Below, piece by piece: positions 11,982 to 24,470 of a stretch of DNA of 64,000 nt. The DNA lies in the NCBI RefSeq assembly GCF_048128805.1, contig NC_136012.1, positions 7,572,121 to 7,636,120 of the forward strand. The letters run 5' to 3'. Numbering within the stretch: position 1 is the first letter of the stretch; each line of letters opens with the position of its first letter. A program made the position numbers and the translations under genes. The stretch is from Centroberyx gerrardi. Lineage: Eukaryota; Chordata; Actinopteri; Beryciformes; Berycidae. The notes beneath the pieces were generated by a model. The model was not told where the DNA came from. It saw nothing but the letters and a program-made list of their open reading frames with translations, and did not search any database.

Positions 11982-14600
11982 TCCGATGTCTCGTCAGAGG
12001 AGCCGCAGCATACACGCTACTTTCAACAGCGCTGGTTTCAACGACTATTTTAAAAAGGATATAATGAATTATCTGCGATGGATTGATTTTGACTGGAACA
12101 TAAATTGCCCCAAAAGTTTAAACTCTACCAATTATGCACTCCAGGTAGACTAAAGCAAATTATGGAATCTAAAGGATTTCAGTGAGTAATTGAGCCAGGA
12201 CTAATAGGGAATGAGACAGTGATATAATATGAGATACTTCGCTGCTCAATCTAAATTCTGTTTGAAACCTCAAAGTGATTTTTGCTCTCATCATAATGTG
12301 AAATGTCTGCTTTCTACGTTTCTTACCACTGGTTGTAGAGTATAGACATCTAAGTATGGTCCAGGACATAATAGTTAATATATTATGGCATGTTATTATT
12401 CAATTATTATTGCAATATCATATAAGACAAGGTCTGAACAAGGCCAAACCTCCCGCCCCAAAAATGACATGGTACTGCCTTCCCAGTTCGCCCTGCATCT
12501 CCCCAAACACCCAACTCCTAACTGTGATACCAAAACTGATTCTTCTTCAGGTCAAAAGGGATTTAACAGACGGAAGAAAGACAAAACAGAATAGTTGAAA
12601 CAATTGGATTCAGTGATCTAACGACCACGGTGTTATTCAGAAGCTGATCCTTGTCATTTGACCGTCACAGTGACTTTGTGATTCTTGTGCATTGTATTCA
12701 CATCATTGACGACACCACATGCTGCCAGTGGCCTTAGGTTGCTGTACACATGGTGATTTTCCTATAGTCAGTGTTGAATCAATTTCATATGCATGGTTGT
12801 AAATTGTTCTGCTGGATTCTGACATTTTGCACGTTTGTATACTGGAAGCCTGTCGTCTGGGAGAAAACACTTTTGTTTACTGTCCTAACATTCAGATGTA
12901 GCACTGAGGCGCTTTCATTGCGACGCATGTGGTAAGAGTGTGACTGAGCCACTATGTAGCTGAAACAGGCTCACTGTGTGAGCATGGCTTCAATGTTCTG
13001 TTGTGTAACGGAAATCGCTGTCTCCTCTCTTCTTGTGAAGATTTTCAGAATGAAGCCGTGTGTGTGGACGCGACTGCTCAAGGCATCCCATGAAGCAGAC
13101 AAATCGACTTAGAAATTAGCTGTGTACAGTCTGTAGGATTTATCCCATGCAGTGTGGATAATTAGAACTAAACTCTGAGCGATCGAGGATAGTTTTCATA
13201 TTGAGAAAGATTTGCGCTGAGCCAAAAAGGGTCAACGGAGGGGGAATATAAGGGGAGCAATTCTAACTTTGCTGAGCCAAAAAGTAGTGATCCAAAGTTG
13301 TTGTTTCTAACCTTCTTACTTACTTCTTAACCTTTGACCCAAGCAGTTGTAATGATACACAGATGGTGGAGCAAAAGAATCAGAAGTAAAGAGAGATGAG
13401 ACAGTATTATCATTGAATTGAAATGTAATTTATGGAATATTTTTTGTATTATAACTGACTGTTGCTTTTTTACCACTTACGCCTGTTTTGTGCTCATTTA
13501 TATTCCTGTTTTTGCATTTGTCTGTTTGTCCAATAAAAACCTTCCTATCATGAAAGAATATTGTTTTTAAGTGTCGTAACTCCCTCATACTGAAAAAGTG
13601 TAAGAAATAGACCTACATTTGTGGGTGCATTCATTTACATGGGTGTCAATTGTGCATTATTTCTCCTGTTTGAACTATGCTGATAGACCGATCAGGTTTT
13701 AGGGAGCATAAACTGTTTCTGCGAGTGTGGAAATCTTCAACAGCAGATCAGCATTAAAACATGTTCTATTTATTTAACCTTTATTTAACCAGGTAGACTC
13801 ATTGAGATTAAGAATCCCTTTTTTCAACAGATCTGGCCCAGACAGCAGTCAAACATCAAGCCAAACATAAAAGTTGTTATATGTTGTTATAAACAATATA
13901 TAAAAGCAAAATATAAAGTCAAACTTTCTAAAGGTGCTCAAAAAGTAGTAATCCATTATCAAACCAGCATCATGGGTCAAACATTTAAATCCTGACTAAA
14001 CAAAGCATAGGTACTGTAGCTCCTTATTAAATCTGCCACAAGCAGTTTAAACTCACCAGCTCTTTCTTTAATTTTACAATGTGTTTCATGGAGAAATAGC
14101 AAAATACATGGAAGCACTTTTGCCTAATTCACTTCTGAGCTTAGGGACAGATGACAAAAACAATTCCTGTGATTAAGCTGTGAGCCTTATGGAGGTTGAA
14201 CTGTGACACTGGCTTGTAGTGTGGGATTGTTGTGAGTTCCAGGACATACTGGAGCTGAGGGTACTGAAAAGATTAATAAAAGTACATTTTCCAATTTGCA
14301 TTAACGTTTGAATTAAATAACTATACGCTAAAGTTGAAGTGACATATTTGGTCGCTGGGTGGCAGTAAGACTCCTGCAAGCGTCCAATCTGCCGAAAACT
14401 TCAGCAGAAGAAAAAGAAGTGAAGGCAGAACAGCGAACCAATCACAATCCAGGGCACCATATTGAATTTTTGTTTGTGTTTTGGTCCAACTAGTACCGCG
14501 CAGCTTTTCCAACAGTTAACATTTGCACAAACCTTTGTTTTTACTGAGGAGCATACATGTAGAAGCCAAAAAACGACGGAATACAACTAACAAGGCAAAA
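11982..14600. other. tmem179 3' UTR and intergenic region before hnrnpul
   Basis: The first 1.5 kb looks like the tmem179 3' UTR: it is AT-rich, has no long ORF, and ends near an AATAAA at about 13532. A dispersed fish repeat starts at 13768. The last 200 bp before 14601 are likely the hnrnpul promoter and 5' UTR. No other gene is seen. Confidence 0.6.
13768..13842. repeat. Dispersed fish repeat (TTTATTTAACCAGG type)
   Basis: TTATTTAACCTTTATTTAACCAGGTAGACTCATTGAG, split here as TTTATTTAACCTTTATT and AACCAGGTAGACTCATTGAG, is the signature of a repeat common in teleost genomes. No ends or duplications are defined here, so the class is left open. Confidence 0.6.
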
Positions 14601-15458
14601 ATGAAGCTGACGCAAATCAAAAAGTTCAAAGTGCCTGAGCTGCGGGCCAGACTGGAGGAACTTGGGCTGGACACCAAGGGGCTGAAGGCTGAGCTGGTCG
14701 GGAGACTGTGGTCCGCTGTTGAGGCAGGACTGCAAATACAGACAAGTCAAACTTCCCAGGACGGCGACACTGTTTCTGTTTCTGACGACGGAGAGGAGGT
14801 AAAAACACCAAATGACAGCCCGCCGACACCGTCAACACCGATGGAGGTGGACGCCGCCTCCGCCTCGTCTCTCTCCCCGGCAGCTGGTGACCTCCTTCCC
14901 GCTGCCGTCCCGTCCACATCACCCTGCAAACCCGGCTCTGCCAGAAAGTACACGGACACTGCCACTCAGACAGAGGCGGGTACTGATGTGTCAACACCGC
15001 TGCTAGACTCTGAAGTTATCGCAAAGTGTCAGACAGTAAATAAAGGCTCGCAGGAGACACGCAGAGAAAGGGAACCGACAGTTGAACAGACCGTCCAGGA
15101 GCTCCCAGTCCAAGAAAACACCCAGCACCACAACATTACAGTTGCACAAGCCCCTGTTTCCAAACCTGGGTCCAAACGGACGGGTTCAGGGCACGACCCG
15201 GTGTCCCAAGCCGAGGGTGGAGAGGAAGAAGAGGCAGGAGAGGACAGGAGACTTGTTTCACTGGAGGAGAGGATCAGAGGCAGGGCTTTCTACGAGTTCA
15301 AAGAGGAGATCCGCTATAAAAGGTACTGCATGTGTGACGGGCAGCATTCAGGCTATATAAAGTGGTATCCACAAAGGAGATGGAGCCATCACCAACTAAC
15401 TTAGGGGCTTTTCAAAGTCTGATCTTTTATAACAGGAGTGTCATGGGTGTCATCCAGT

Positions 15459-15501
<43 letters not shown>

Positions 15502-18500
15502 CCTCTCCACCCAGGGCCAAATCACCACAGCCTCTGCCAGAAAAAGTGGAGGCAGAGGAGAAGGATGAAGACAAAGTCCGATTAGATCCATGTAAGTCTA
15601 TAGTAAACACTGACTGACTAACTTGATGAAGATGGGATATCAAAGACTCCTCATCTACCGTTACAGCTTTATTTTCATCTATTCTCAGTTTATTTTGTCA
15701 AGAGAATTGTCCCAGTTGATGCAGTGTCTTATAACAAAATAAAAGCAGTGGACAGGAGCAGAAAAGACATTTTGAATCCCTGTGTCCTTGTTTCCACAGA
15801 TGGCTCTGACCTCCACTTTGAGGTGGGTGCTGACGGAGCCTGCGGCCAGCCACGCTTCTGGGCCCGGTCCCCCCTGCTGTGGTCGGGCTGCAGGCTCACC
15901 CACGGGGTGCTGCGGGGCAGGGTGGGCTTCGAGGTGAGGCTGGAGAGGAAGCTGCTGGCTGCGGAGCTGAAGGAACAGCAGGAAGGGGGTCGAGGCCTGG
16001 AGCCCTACGGCCTGAGAGTAGGTTGGTCAGCGGCTAACGGCTCTCTGCTGCTGGGTGAGGATTAGGAACCAGGATTATTTCACGTTAGTTTCAGGGTTTG
16101 GAGGGTTTTGGAACACATTCGCATTCACTTTCCATGAAGATTCTTGTTTCCCCCCGTTTTCTGCACCCACATTCAATCACACTTTTTCTCTGTCTTCCTC
16201 TCATTTCTTCTATTTTTTTCTTAATTTCTCACTTGGTTGTTTCCTCCCTCCGGCTCTCCATCTGTCCTGTCCCAGGTGAAGACGACTTCTCTTATGCTTA
16301 TGATGGACGCGGCAAAAAAGTGTCAGGTGGAACGGAGGAGGAGTTTGGAGAACCCTTCTCAGAGGGCGATATCATTGGCTGTTACGCTGTGAGTGACACC
16401 TGTCTGCTTCTTTTCTCTCCATCTCTTCCTCTCTTTATATTCTTTGGGGCTTTAACGTTGACTGTGCCTGTGTGTATGTGTGTGTGTGTGTGATGTTTAT
16501 GCGTGCACATCCACAGTCCTTCTCCACAGAAGGTGCTGCTGAGCTGTCCTTCCATAAGAACGGTCTTTTCGTGGGTGTGGCGTTTTCCCTGGGTGTCGCG
16601 GTGCTGCAGGGTCGCGCTCTCTTCCCTCACGCTCTCTGTAAGAGCTGCTCAGTCAGATTCCTCCTGGACCCCACGGCCCCGCCCTGGTACCCCAGCCCTC
16701 CAGGGTTCAGCCCGCTGGCGGCCCTCCCTGCCGGGGACAGGCTCCGCGCCGCGGTGGCCCCAACATCCAGAACACAGTGTGAGGTGAGAGAGAGAGGAGT
16801 TACGGGGCGGCCTTGCTGGGGGAAGAGTGTACGATCCAGATTGTGACAGTGGCTGGGTTTTTATCCAAGTATTTTTATGTGAAGTGTGACGTATCGAATT
16901 GGAAAGGCTAAATGGAAACGGCACATTTTGGTCAAATTTCCTCTATTTCACAAGGACGTTTTTATGCTTTCCTGTTTTTTGTTGATAAAGAAATTGTGAT
17001 GGATAGCGATGGAAACAAATTTGTGGAATAAATTAAGATGTATGCTTGCCATGATCCGTCCGACAAATGGTTCGTTCTCATTGCACAACAATTTAATATC
17101 TGCTTTGGGAATTCTTCATTGTTACAGCCAAACTGATTGTAAAATGTCTTTCCAGCACAAACTCCCAGTTGTATGGCCATTAGTTGGTATATTTGAATAT
17201 TGCCAAATGCATTTTTTTTGTCTCGGGACTGGAGGAAAAATGGCCGAAAAACTTGCCCACTAATCAATTCTTGAAAGCCTCCCCTCCTGGTTTTTGATCT
17301 ATTTCCATGTGCAGAAAGCCTATTTATTTGCTTCAAGCCCATTGATAAAAACACACCTAACACATGTTTTTTTGTGACCTTTCAAAAATTTGCTTAAAAT
17401 TAGCCTGCTAATTAGATGGAAGCATCACTAGTGACCTATTCTTTTTTCTTTCCATACCCCCTCCCCTCTCTGCCTCTCTATAGGTGGTGATGATGGTGGG
17501 TCTCCCTGGTTCTGGGAAGAGCCACTGGGCCAGGTCTTTCATGGAGCAGCAGCCAGAGAAACGCTTCAAGCTCCTGGGCACCGAGGAGCTGCTCACCTGC
17601 ATGATGGTCAGTCAAACCTCCAGTCTGTTCATCAACACTACATACCGTACTCACTTTTGAAGATGCCTGGATGACGCTTGTTACATTTCTGACCAATGGT
17701 GTTTTTTGAGCCAAATGTGTATTAACCTGTGTGTGTGTGTGTGTGTGTACAGAGCGGTGGTCAGAAGGAGAGCAGGCTGCAGCAGGCCTGTCAGTGTCTG
17801 ACTGAGCTGATCAAGATGGCTGCTCATACTCCAGGCAACTACATCCTTGACCAGGTAACCCTTCACTATTTTTATAGTCTATACTTTTTTTTTTTTGTCA
17901 TCCTGCTTGATAGTTTAGTTGTTTTAGAGCCTTGTACAGCTGTGTCTGGTCCATGTCTACCTTGTTTAGGCTTGTTTCCCTCTCTTCTACTTACTCCCAC
18001 GTTAAAACCATGACACAATAAACAGCTGGTGTTAGTGGTTAGCTAATAATGATGATGACAAGAAGCATAACTATATGTTATTACCATAACCATTTTCTTC
18101 ACAGTCACAACCAATCAGTGAAGTACAGAAAACAATAAGACAATAAGAGTCCTTTGTTTAAACTCATTAAATCCCATCAGTTTTCATGGTGCCTCCCCAG
18201 TTCTCTTATGGTCTTCTCTCTTCCCGTCCGTCTGTTTCCAGTGCAACGTTCTCTTCTCTGCGCGCCGTCACAAGCTGCAGCTGTTCAGGGGCTTCAGGCG
18301 GTGGGCGGTGGTGGTCTTCCCCTCAGCAGAGGAGTGGAAGAGACGACTGGCCCAGCACCAGACACGGGACGGGGAGCAGATCCCAGACACCGCCCTGCTC
18401 AAACTCCAAGGTCTGACTCATACAGATATTATAGAAATGATACTATCTGATAAGCTGCTGCTGCACTCACAGCCTTTTGTGGGGTAAAGGTGCTGTGGGA

Positions 18501-19216
18501 ACTGTGGGAGTTCCTATTCCTTTTTCAAATGCTCCTTTCCTTTTGCACTCTATTCTATTCCATGCTGCATTGCTATAATCCTCACAGACTTCATTTTTGT
18601 TTCTATGATGCCTCCATAACTTGGAGTGATTTCCCTTCTTTCCCCAGTGAGCTGCAGTCTTCCAGAGCAGCAGAGTGAGCTGTTGGAGGAGTTGCAGTAT
18701 GTCGAGCTGCCTCAGGAACAGGCACAAGCGCTCCTGCAGGACTACAGAGCGGAGGCACGCAGACTTCTGCCCCCCGTCCCCAAACCAGAGAAGAAGAAAC
18801 CCCGCCTTCATAAGAACAGACCCCTCCCATACGGCCCTCCCTCCTCGTATAGGAATCACTGGAATGGGAAAAATGGTGAGTAGGAGAAATGGATAGACAG
18901 TATTTGGGCGGTCTGAGCACCTCAATGAACCTGTTTGCTTGTTAAGACCTTATTTGAGGTGACTTTCATGACTGTTTTTGTAGGGTGGAATGAAACGAGG
19001 CTCAACCTGCAGTCATGGAGCCAGCAGCCAAGATATGTGAGTGCAGTATAGCTGTGAATATACTTAAGTTCAAGTTCACATGCCTTGTTTTATATTTAAA
19101 CTGATTTATAATGAACATAATCTCATCCTCCTTTTGTCTCATTCTTTAAATTTCAGTGGAACTTGCCTTATCAAGACCAGGGATACTACTACAGCGGTTA
19201 TGAGGGTTACTGGTGA
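14601..19216 (+). CDS. hnrnpul2: Heterogeneous nuclear ribonucleoprotein U-like protein (HNRNPUL2-like)
   Basis: hnRNP U-like proteins are nuclear RNA-binding proteins with SAP, SPRY and P-loop kinase-like domains. Eleven exons join in phase: 14601-15322, 15515-15591, 15800-16054, 16276-16388, 16517-16783, 17484-17606, 17753-17854, 18242-18410, 18648-18875, 18984-19036 and 19157-19216, giving 722 residues. The SAP domain is at about residues 3-40 (KVPELRARLEELGLDTKGLK). An acidic, proline-rich linker follows, then GRAFYEFKEEIRYKRAKSPQ, which is typical of the family. The SPRY domain spans about residues 267-450 (SYAYDGRG, ELSFHKNG, ALFPHALCKSC). The Walker A motif GLPGSGKS is at 484-491, and YILDQCNVL begins at 548. 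The tail is short and Tyr/Trp/Gln-rich (YYYSGYEGYW) without the long RGG region of mammalian hnRNP U and HNRNPUL1. The assignment to HNRNPUL2 rather than HNRNPUL1 rests mainly on its neighbours. AATAAA at 19628-19633 fits the 3' end. Confidence 0.93.
15461..15499. repeat. (CT)n microsatellite at an hnrnpul splice acceptor
   Basis: A CT tract ends 15 bp before the exon 2 acceptor at 15515 and doubles as its polypyrimidine tract. Confidence 0.9.
17729..17748. repeat. (GT)10 tract directly before the hnrnpul exon 7 acceptor
   Basis: The intron ends with a GT repeat followed by ACAG, and exon 7 begins at 17753. There is almost no pyrimidine tract. UG repeats in RNA are known binding sites for TDP-43 and CELF proteins. 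Confidence 0.85.
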
Positions 19217-19677
19217 AGTAACATGGAGATGAAACACAAACTGTCTAGGTTTACATGGGCACCAACTCCATTGAGGTCATTGTTTTGTACAAACAAAAGA
19301 GAGTTGGCTAAATCAGCAAATGACATTCAACAGAGAACAGTCTAACAGTCTACAGTCTACATGGAGTGTGTGTTTAACTACAAAACTTGATGTAGTTAGT
19401 ATTGCACCAACTTGTTAAGAAGGTTATTATATGCACTCCCTGCTTTGACCAATCAATTTTAATCAGTGTTGCTGTACTTAATAATTTTAATGACAAAAAA
19501 AGTCAATTTCTAGGATTTTTATTCAACAAAAGTTTTACAAAATTTAATAGAGTTTTTACTGTACACTTTACAAATGTAAGAAAAATATGTTTTGCACAGC
19601 CTTGAAAAACTGTAGAGGTCAAAGAGTAATAAAGCCATGAGCTTTGTTGATGAAACTGTTTCCTTGTGTACATTTGG
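19217..19677. other. Space between the convergent hnrnpul and nudt22 genes
   Basis: The two genes are tail to tail, 461 bp apart between stop codons. The stretch is AT-rich 3' UTR with the hnrnpul polyadenylation signal at 19628. Their 3' UTRs probably overlap or nearly so. Confidence 0.7.
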
Positions 19678-21834
19678 TCATCTGGATCCGCGGTCTGGTG
19701 TGTTATCCTGAGTGTCAGATCGTTTGCTGCTGTCTTGTTGTCTGTCAGGCATCACTAGCTGATAGAGCAGCACTGCTCCCTTGGCTGAAGGACACAGCTC
19801 CGACCACAGAGGGCTGCTCCTGTCCAGCCGCAACACGTCCTTCAAATCACACAAACACATTACCATGCAAACATCCAACTATTTTACATTTTGATGCTTT
19901 AAGATGTTTCTTTTTAGCTGTTTTCAGATATTTTTCCTGAATTTCTTTTGTCAGATACATTTCTTAGATCTAGATCTTGCTATACATTTGACACTTGTTG
20001 AAAGTGTGTTCTGGTGGTGCCATGCATGCACTTAATGTATTTGTAAGTATTGATTCCTTACTGTTCTGCTGAGGAAGACGATGTCTGTGGACTCGTGGGC
20101 CTCCGCTCCTCCTCTCCAGTACAGCTCTCTGACTTCATCAGAGGTTAATGAGCAGCTGGAGACACACAGATATACACATCTCTATGGTTGGATATGAGCT
20201 CCAGTTTTGACCTCTGGACTCCATATTGGAAGATTGCTGTTGTTGATACAGTATTGAATTGTCTGTCTACACTGTACGTGGGTAGATAATATTGGTGAGA
20301 GCGAAACCTATGATTACAAGAGCCATTCTTACAATTGGAATAATTTCTAGTGAATTACATAATGAAATTAAACTATTCCTCATTTTGCTGAGAAACCCCC
20401 TCAAGCACCCCTGGAGGTCCCTGGACCCAGCTTTGAGAACCACTCCTGTAAGATAAAACAACAACAGTGCCACAGTCTGTTATGACTGATTAAAATAGGA
20501 AGAGGAAGTACCTGATGTAGAACTCGGCGCTCGGTCTGCCGGCGCTGGTGTGGTTCAGAGCGACGCCCATCAGGACCGGTTCTCCAAGGAAACTCAGAGG
20601 AACATTCACCTGCAGACAGACAGGAGAGAAGTGAACAATGCAGTGTCAAACTCTTTCAGCCTCCTATTCACATAACTCTTGATATACTAGATTTGGGTCT
20701 TGGCTCTCTGCTTTCTAGCTTTCGGAGGAACCCACCTCGTCTCTGATCTCGGCGCACACAGAGGAGAAGAGCTCCGACACCACGGCCTCCTGCCTCTGCT
20801 GCAGCATGGCCACGCTGATCTGCTCCTCACACACCGCCTGGGGGGAGCAGGGCAGACCGGTGAGGGGATGAACACATGGGTGACACACTGAAATTGAACA
20901 TGCTGCTGTAAGTTGATAAAAGGCAAGGTTTGGGATTTGGAGATGCCTCCTCAATCTCTCTCTTTCTTCCTCACCTGAGGTTCTGGGTGCCCCCCTGGGA
21001 TGTCCAGCAGCCCGCCCGCCTCCGCCACCCTCTGGCTCCTCCTGATCAACACCACCTGTCCGTCACGTGTGCACAGGACTCCGCCCACCCCCAGAGGCTG
21101 GGCCAGTAGCGCCAGAGGATCCCCGAACTCCGCCTCCCCGCGCCTACGTAGCTCCGCCGCTCGGCAGGACCAGTTGGTGCCCAGGAAGTCCTTGTAGCAC
21201 GTAAGACCCAGTCTCAAAGAGAGGAGAGGACTGGATTCTGGATCATCTGTGGGAGGATTCGCTGTAACGCCATCAGATGCACTGCAGCCAGAGGTGGAGG
21301 CAGCTTGTACCAGTGGACTTGCTGTCTGCTGGATGACACCGTCTCCGTTTCCTCTGTGACAATTGTCGGTGTCACGCAAATCCTCCTCCCCTCGGGGTGA
21401 AAGAGTGCAGGGCGGGGGTCTGGGGGAGACAGCAGGTGAGGGAGGACACTTGGAGGAGGCCAAGCTGAAAGAGTGCAGCCTGAATTTGGCCCCGTTGAAC
21501 AGCCACGGCTCCCTGGACACCCGCTCTGTCCACACCTCGTCTATGTGGCGCTCCAGAGCCGCATCTGTCTGCCTGTCAAACCTGGGGAGAGGGAGACATG
21601 CTGTGAAATTCTGGAAACTTTTGTCTCCAGAAAATACATTGATTGTACTTGGCAATTAAAGTGAGTCTGATTCAAGTGCCTATGACTTTAAAACATTCCT
21701 ATGTCAACTGTTTGAACCCATTTTGGACCCTCTACCCTCTGGTCCTACCTCTCAGACAGCTCCACTTGTACCCGGGACTGCAGGAGCCCCCTCCAGGCTG
21801 CACAGTGCAGCAGCACAGACACCTCTGGGTCCAT
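19678..21834 (-). CDS. nudt22: NUDT22, Nudix-type UDP-sugar hydrolase
   Basis: NUDT22 is known to hydrolyse UDP-glucose and UDP-galactose. Six exons join in phase on the minus strand: 21749-21834, 20975-21581, 20736-20837, 20512-20609, 20062-20155 and 19678-19839, giving 382 residues. The start MDPEVSVLLHCAAW matches human MDPEVTLLLQCPGG. Conserved blocks are EPWLFNGAKFRLHS, LTCYKDFLGTNWSC, LAQPLGVGGVL, VLIRRSQRVAEAGGLLDIPG, GGHPEPQ and SELFSSVCAEIRDEVNVPL. The last two form the non-canonical Nudix box, split between exons 2 and 3. Later blocks are GRPSAEFYIRCSLTS, EAHESTDIVF and LWSELCPSAKGAVLLY. The protein is about 80 residues longer than the human one as I recall it, mainly because of a Ser/Pro/Thr-rich, low-complexity insert at about residues 72-146 between LHSFSLAS and LLSLRLGLT. 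It lies tail to tail with hnrnpul and head to head with dnajc4. Confidence 0.95.
20379..20452 (-). mobile_element. hAT-like non-autonomous transposon end in nudt22 intron 4
   Basis: On the minus strand this reads as GTGGTTCTCAAAGCTGGGTC followed by CAGGGACCTCCAGGGG, the typical end of a hAT-like fish repeat. A sister fragment lies at 35083-35165 in the opposite orientation. Only one end is evident. Confidence 0.55.
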
Positions 21835-24470
21835 CTCACACTGGAGATTACCATTGGCCTCTTCACCCATCTCTTCACACCACAGTGACACCATTCAGTG
21901 TTGTACGTCTGCATAAAACAGGGTGCACTGATTCAGTGGAATTAATAACAACAGTAGAGACAGTTCTACTTATACAATTCATAGTATTCTGTTACATCAC
22001 CACAGGCCCATCATGGTAGGAAAATAACAGGTGATTGTAATCAAATGAGCTGTGTATATGGTAAAGCACCATATTGGTAGGAAATGCATGTGACATCATG
22101 GGATTACTATGAATACGTCATTTCAAAAAACCTAGGCTGGCAACTTTCGTGCAATTACAGGTGAGTTTACAAAGGCTTCGAACGCGGTTCAGCCAATCAG
22201 AACTGAGGACCGGACCTATCCGTTTAACACGTCACTAAACAAGCAAACTTGTCTGTAGCGATTCCCCTATGTTATACTTATGTTATTCGTTGACGTTATA
22301 TATCAGTGTACATGTATCAGACTTTTCGGCTGTGAATGTGAAACTCAAAGTTTCATGAGGCTGACGAACAACCTTGAGCTGGAGACTCAGGCCGCGGCCA
22401 CACTGATCCGTTTTGTCTGTCCGTCTCCGTTCATTTCAATTTATTTTCAATGAGAGCTGTCCGCTGTCCGGGCAGCGCTTATGACACGTCCGTCTCCGTC
22501 AGATTTCCGTCCGTTTTGACGGACAGAAAGTTCAACCCAGTTGAACTTTTTCTGGACGGACGGATTCGTCACCGCAAATCAGAGGCGTTTTTAAAAAAAT
22601 AGAGTTGACGTTCCAAAACAGCCCAACGGACATAAATCTATCCGTTAGTAACTCTGTCCGTTTTCTGATGGATCAGTGTGGCCGCGGCTTCAGGTTGCGT
22701 CCAGCCCTCCGTGTACTTGCGGAAGCCCAGGAGACTATAAAACCTCCTTGCCGGAAGAGCTATTATAACCTATTAAATACCATTTCGCATGAAAAAGTAG
22801 CCAAAGCTTCATTTATCTTACCATCCATTGGTAGTGCTGCTAGTCTTGGTGGAAACACGTTCTTTTCGATTTGTTTTAGGAAGAAAATAATGCAGAATGT
22901 TTTCCTCTTCTTCTTCAGACGGATGGCAAAAAATGCTCATTACTGCCACCCTGTGATCTTGAGTCAAGAGTGTGAACCTTATTCCCCGTCACCCATTCCT
23001 TCATACAAATCCAGGTTATAATACTTCATCACCCACATCCTTGGGCCAGAGATTAATTTGGTCCATAGAACAATGCACAAGCTTGCATTGCACCCCTGTA
23101 GGAGAACACAGCAACCAAAGGGTTAAAATCCCGGCAAAACAAAAACGTGCAGCAGTGTGTGAAATGCAGTGTCAAGCAAACAAGACAGAAAAACCAAACT
23201 TCCGGTCATAACTTAGTCTACGGCCTACGGTTATTCTAATGAAAAGTGACAAAATTTGCACTTTTATTTTGAAGGTAAGCCTTTCTAGTTTCCGGAATCA
23301 CTCTAGCTAGCTTGACACACCTGAGGTGCTGGACTCTGGCTGGAGACACTTATGCAACGACCCTCTGTACCGCTACTGTGTTATGAAACTGAGTTGCTGC
23401 TGGTATGTCACTTTGCTTCTCTGCTTTTAGCTGTTGGTTTGTAGTTGTTCCTTAGTGTGTTTGCTTGTTCGCTCTCCATCTGTCACAGATCACAGCTAAA
23501 TTAGATAATCACTAAGCTAACACTTTTGTTTTTAAGTGTATGCTGTTGATGTTGTTGTTGTTGTTGTCTTGTTTTGTGTGAACCCAGGAAGAGTAGCTGT
23601 TTGGCAAGCCAACAGCTAATGGGGAACCAAATAAATAAATAGCTTAATAAATTAGAAAGCTAACATTATCACAGAGTGGCTGTCAAACCCTACTAACGTT
23701 AGCCTGCCTAGCTAACCTGGCTAGCGTTAGCTTGAGTGCCAGTTAACAGAACAGTGTGTACTGACTGGAAATGCACAAGAGCTGTGTGTTTGTAACTTGA
23801 CAAATCTCGCCATATATATCGTGCTGCATGTACAAACCTAGCAGCCCCTTCGTAGTTGGCGTTATGAGAGTTTGATATCCTTTGGAAATATCACTTCATA
23901 TTTCATGGAAATTGTGTAAAAGTGGGTTGCAAAGGGCTCGAGCTATTAGTTAAAGATTAGTTAATTGCCACAAAAACACAACTGCATGCTCTCAAAGAGA
24001 ATTCCCTGCATCTGTAACAGTTTGTTTTACAACAGATAATGAGAGGAGTCCTAGAACCAGCTGGCTGTGTTGGCTGGTCAGTGTTGAAGCCCATCTCAAA
24101 ACATTTCATTCATAGCTTCCTCTGTTGTGCTCCACAGTTACGTCACGTGTCATTTGATGAGGGGACACTGAGTCCCTCTCAGTGCAGCTGCTGACACAAC
24201 CATTTCCTATGGAAACCCACTGAAAGGTAGTCAGGAAAACTATCAGAATATTAGCACCAACTTCAAGTATTCCACCTTCTTGGTTGTTTTTCCACCATCT
24301 ATTTAACTACAGTAGACTTGTTTTCTCAAAGTGCAATTATAAAAAATACTAAAGGCTGCAACTTGGAGGCTGAGGACTGCATTCTGTCTTGTTAGTGCTT
24401 ACTGTTGGTAAGCTACTGGTTTCGACTGTATATCTGCTTCCCCCATTACAGTCTCCTTTACACCTACCGT
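21835..24470. other. Divergent promoter region of nudt22 and dnajc4
   Basis: The two genes are head to head. The region holds an inverted-repeat transposon at 22389-22690 and a candidate untranslated first exon of dnajc4 ending at 23274, just before GTAAGC. Another donor-like site, TGGTATGTC, is near 23403. An AG acceptor at 24451 precedes the dnajc4 start. No further coding sequence is seen. Confidence 0.55.
22389..22690. mobile_element. Short inverted-repeat DNA transposon (MITE-like), about 300 bp
   Basis: The 19-bp terminal arm GCCGCGGCCACACTGATCC at 22391-22409 is perfectly repeated in inverse at 22670-22688, and the next base outward also matches loosely. The interior is built of TCCGTCCGT-like blocks in both orientations and an inner hairpin (AAGTTCAAC ... 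GTTGAACTT). There is no ORF for a transposase. I could not fix a target-site duplication, so the superfamily is open. Confidence 0.8.

Noticed and set aside
14523-14600. In-frame extension upstream of the hnrnpul ATG
   Set aside because: The extension has no ATG that fits the family. The SAP domain begins directly at the ATG at 14601.
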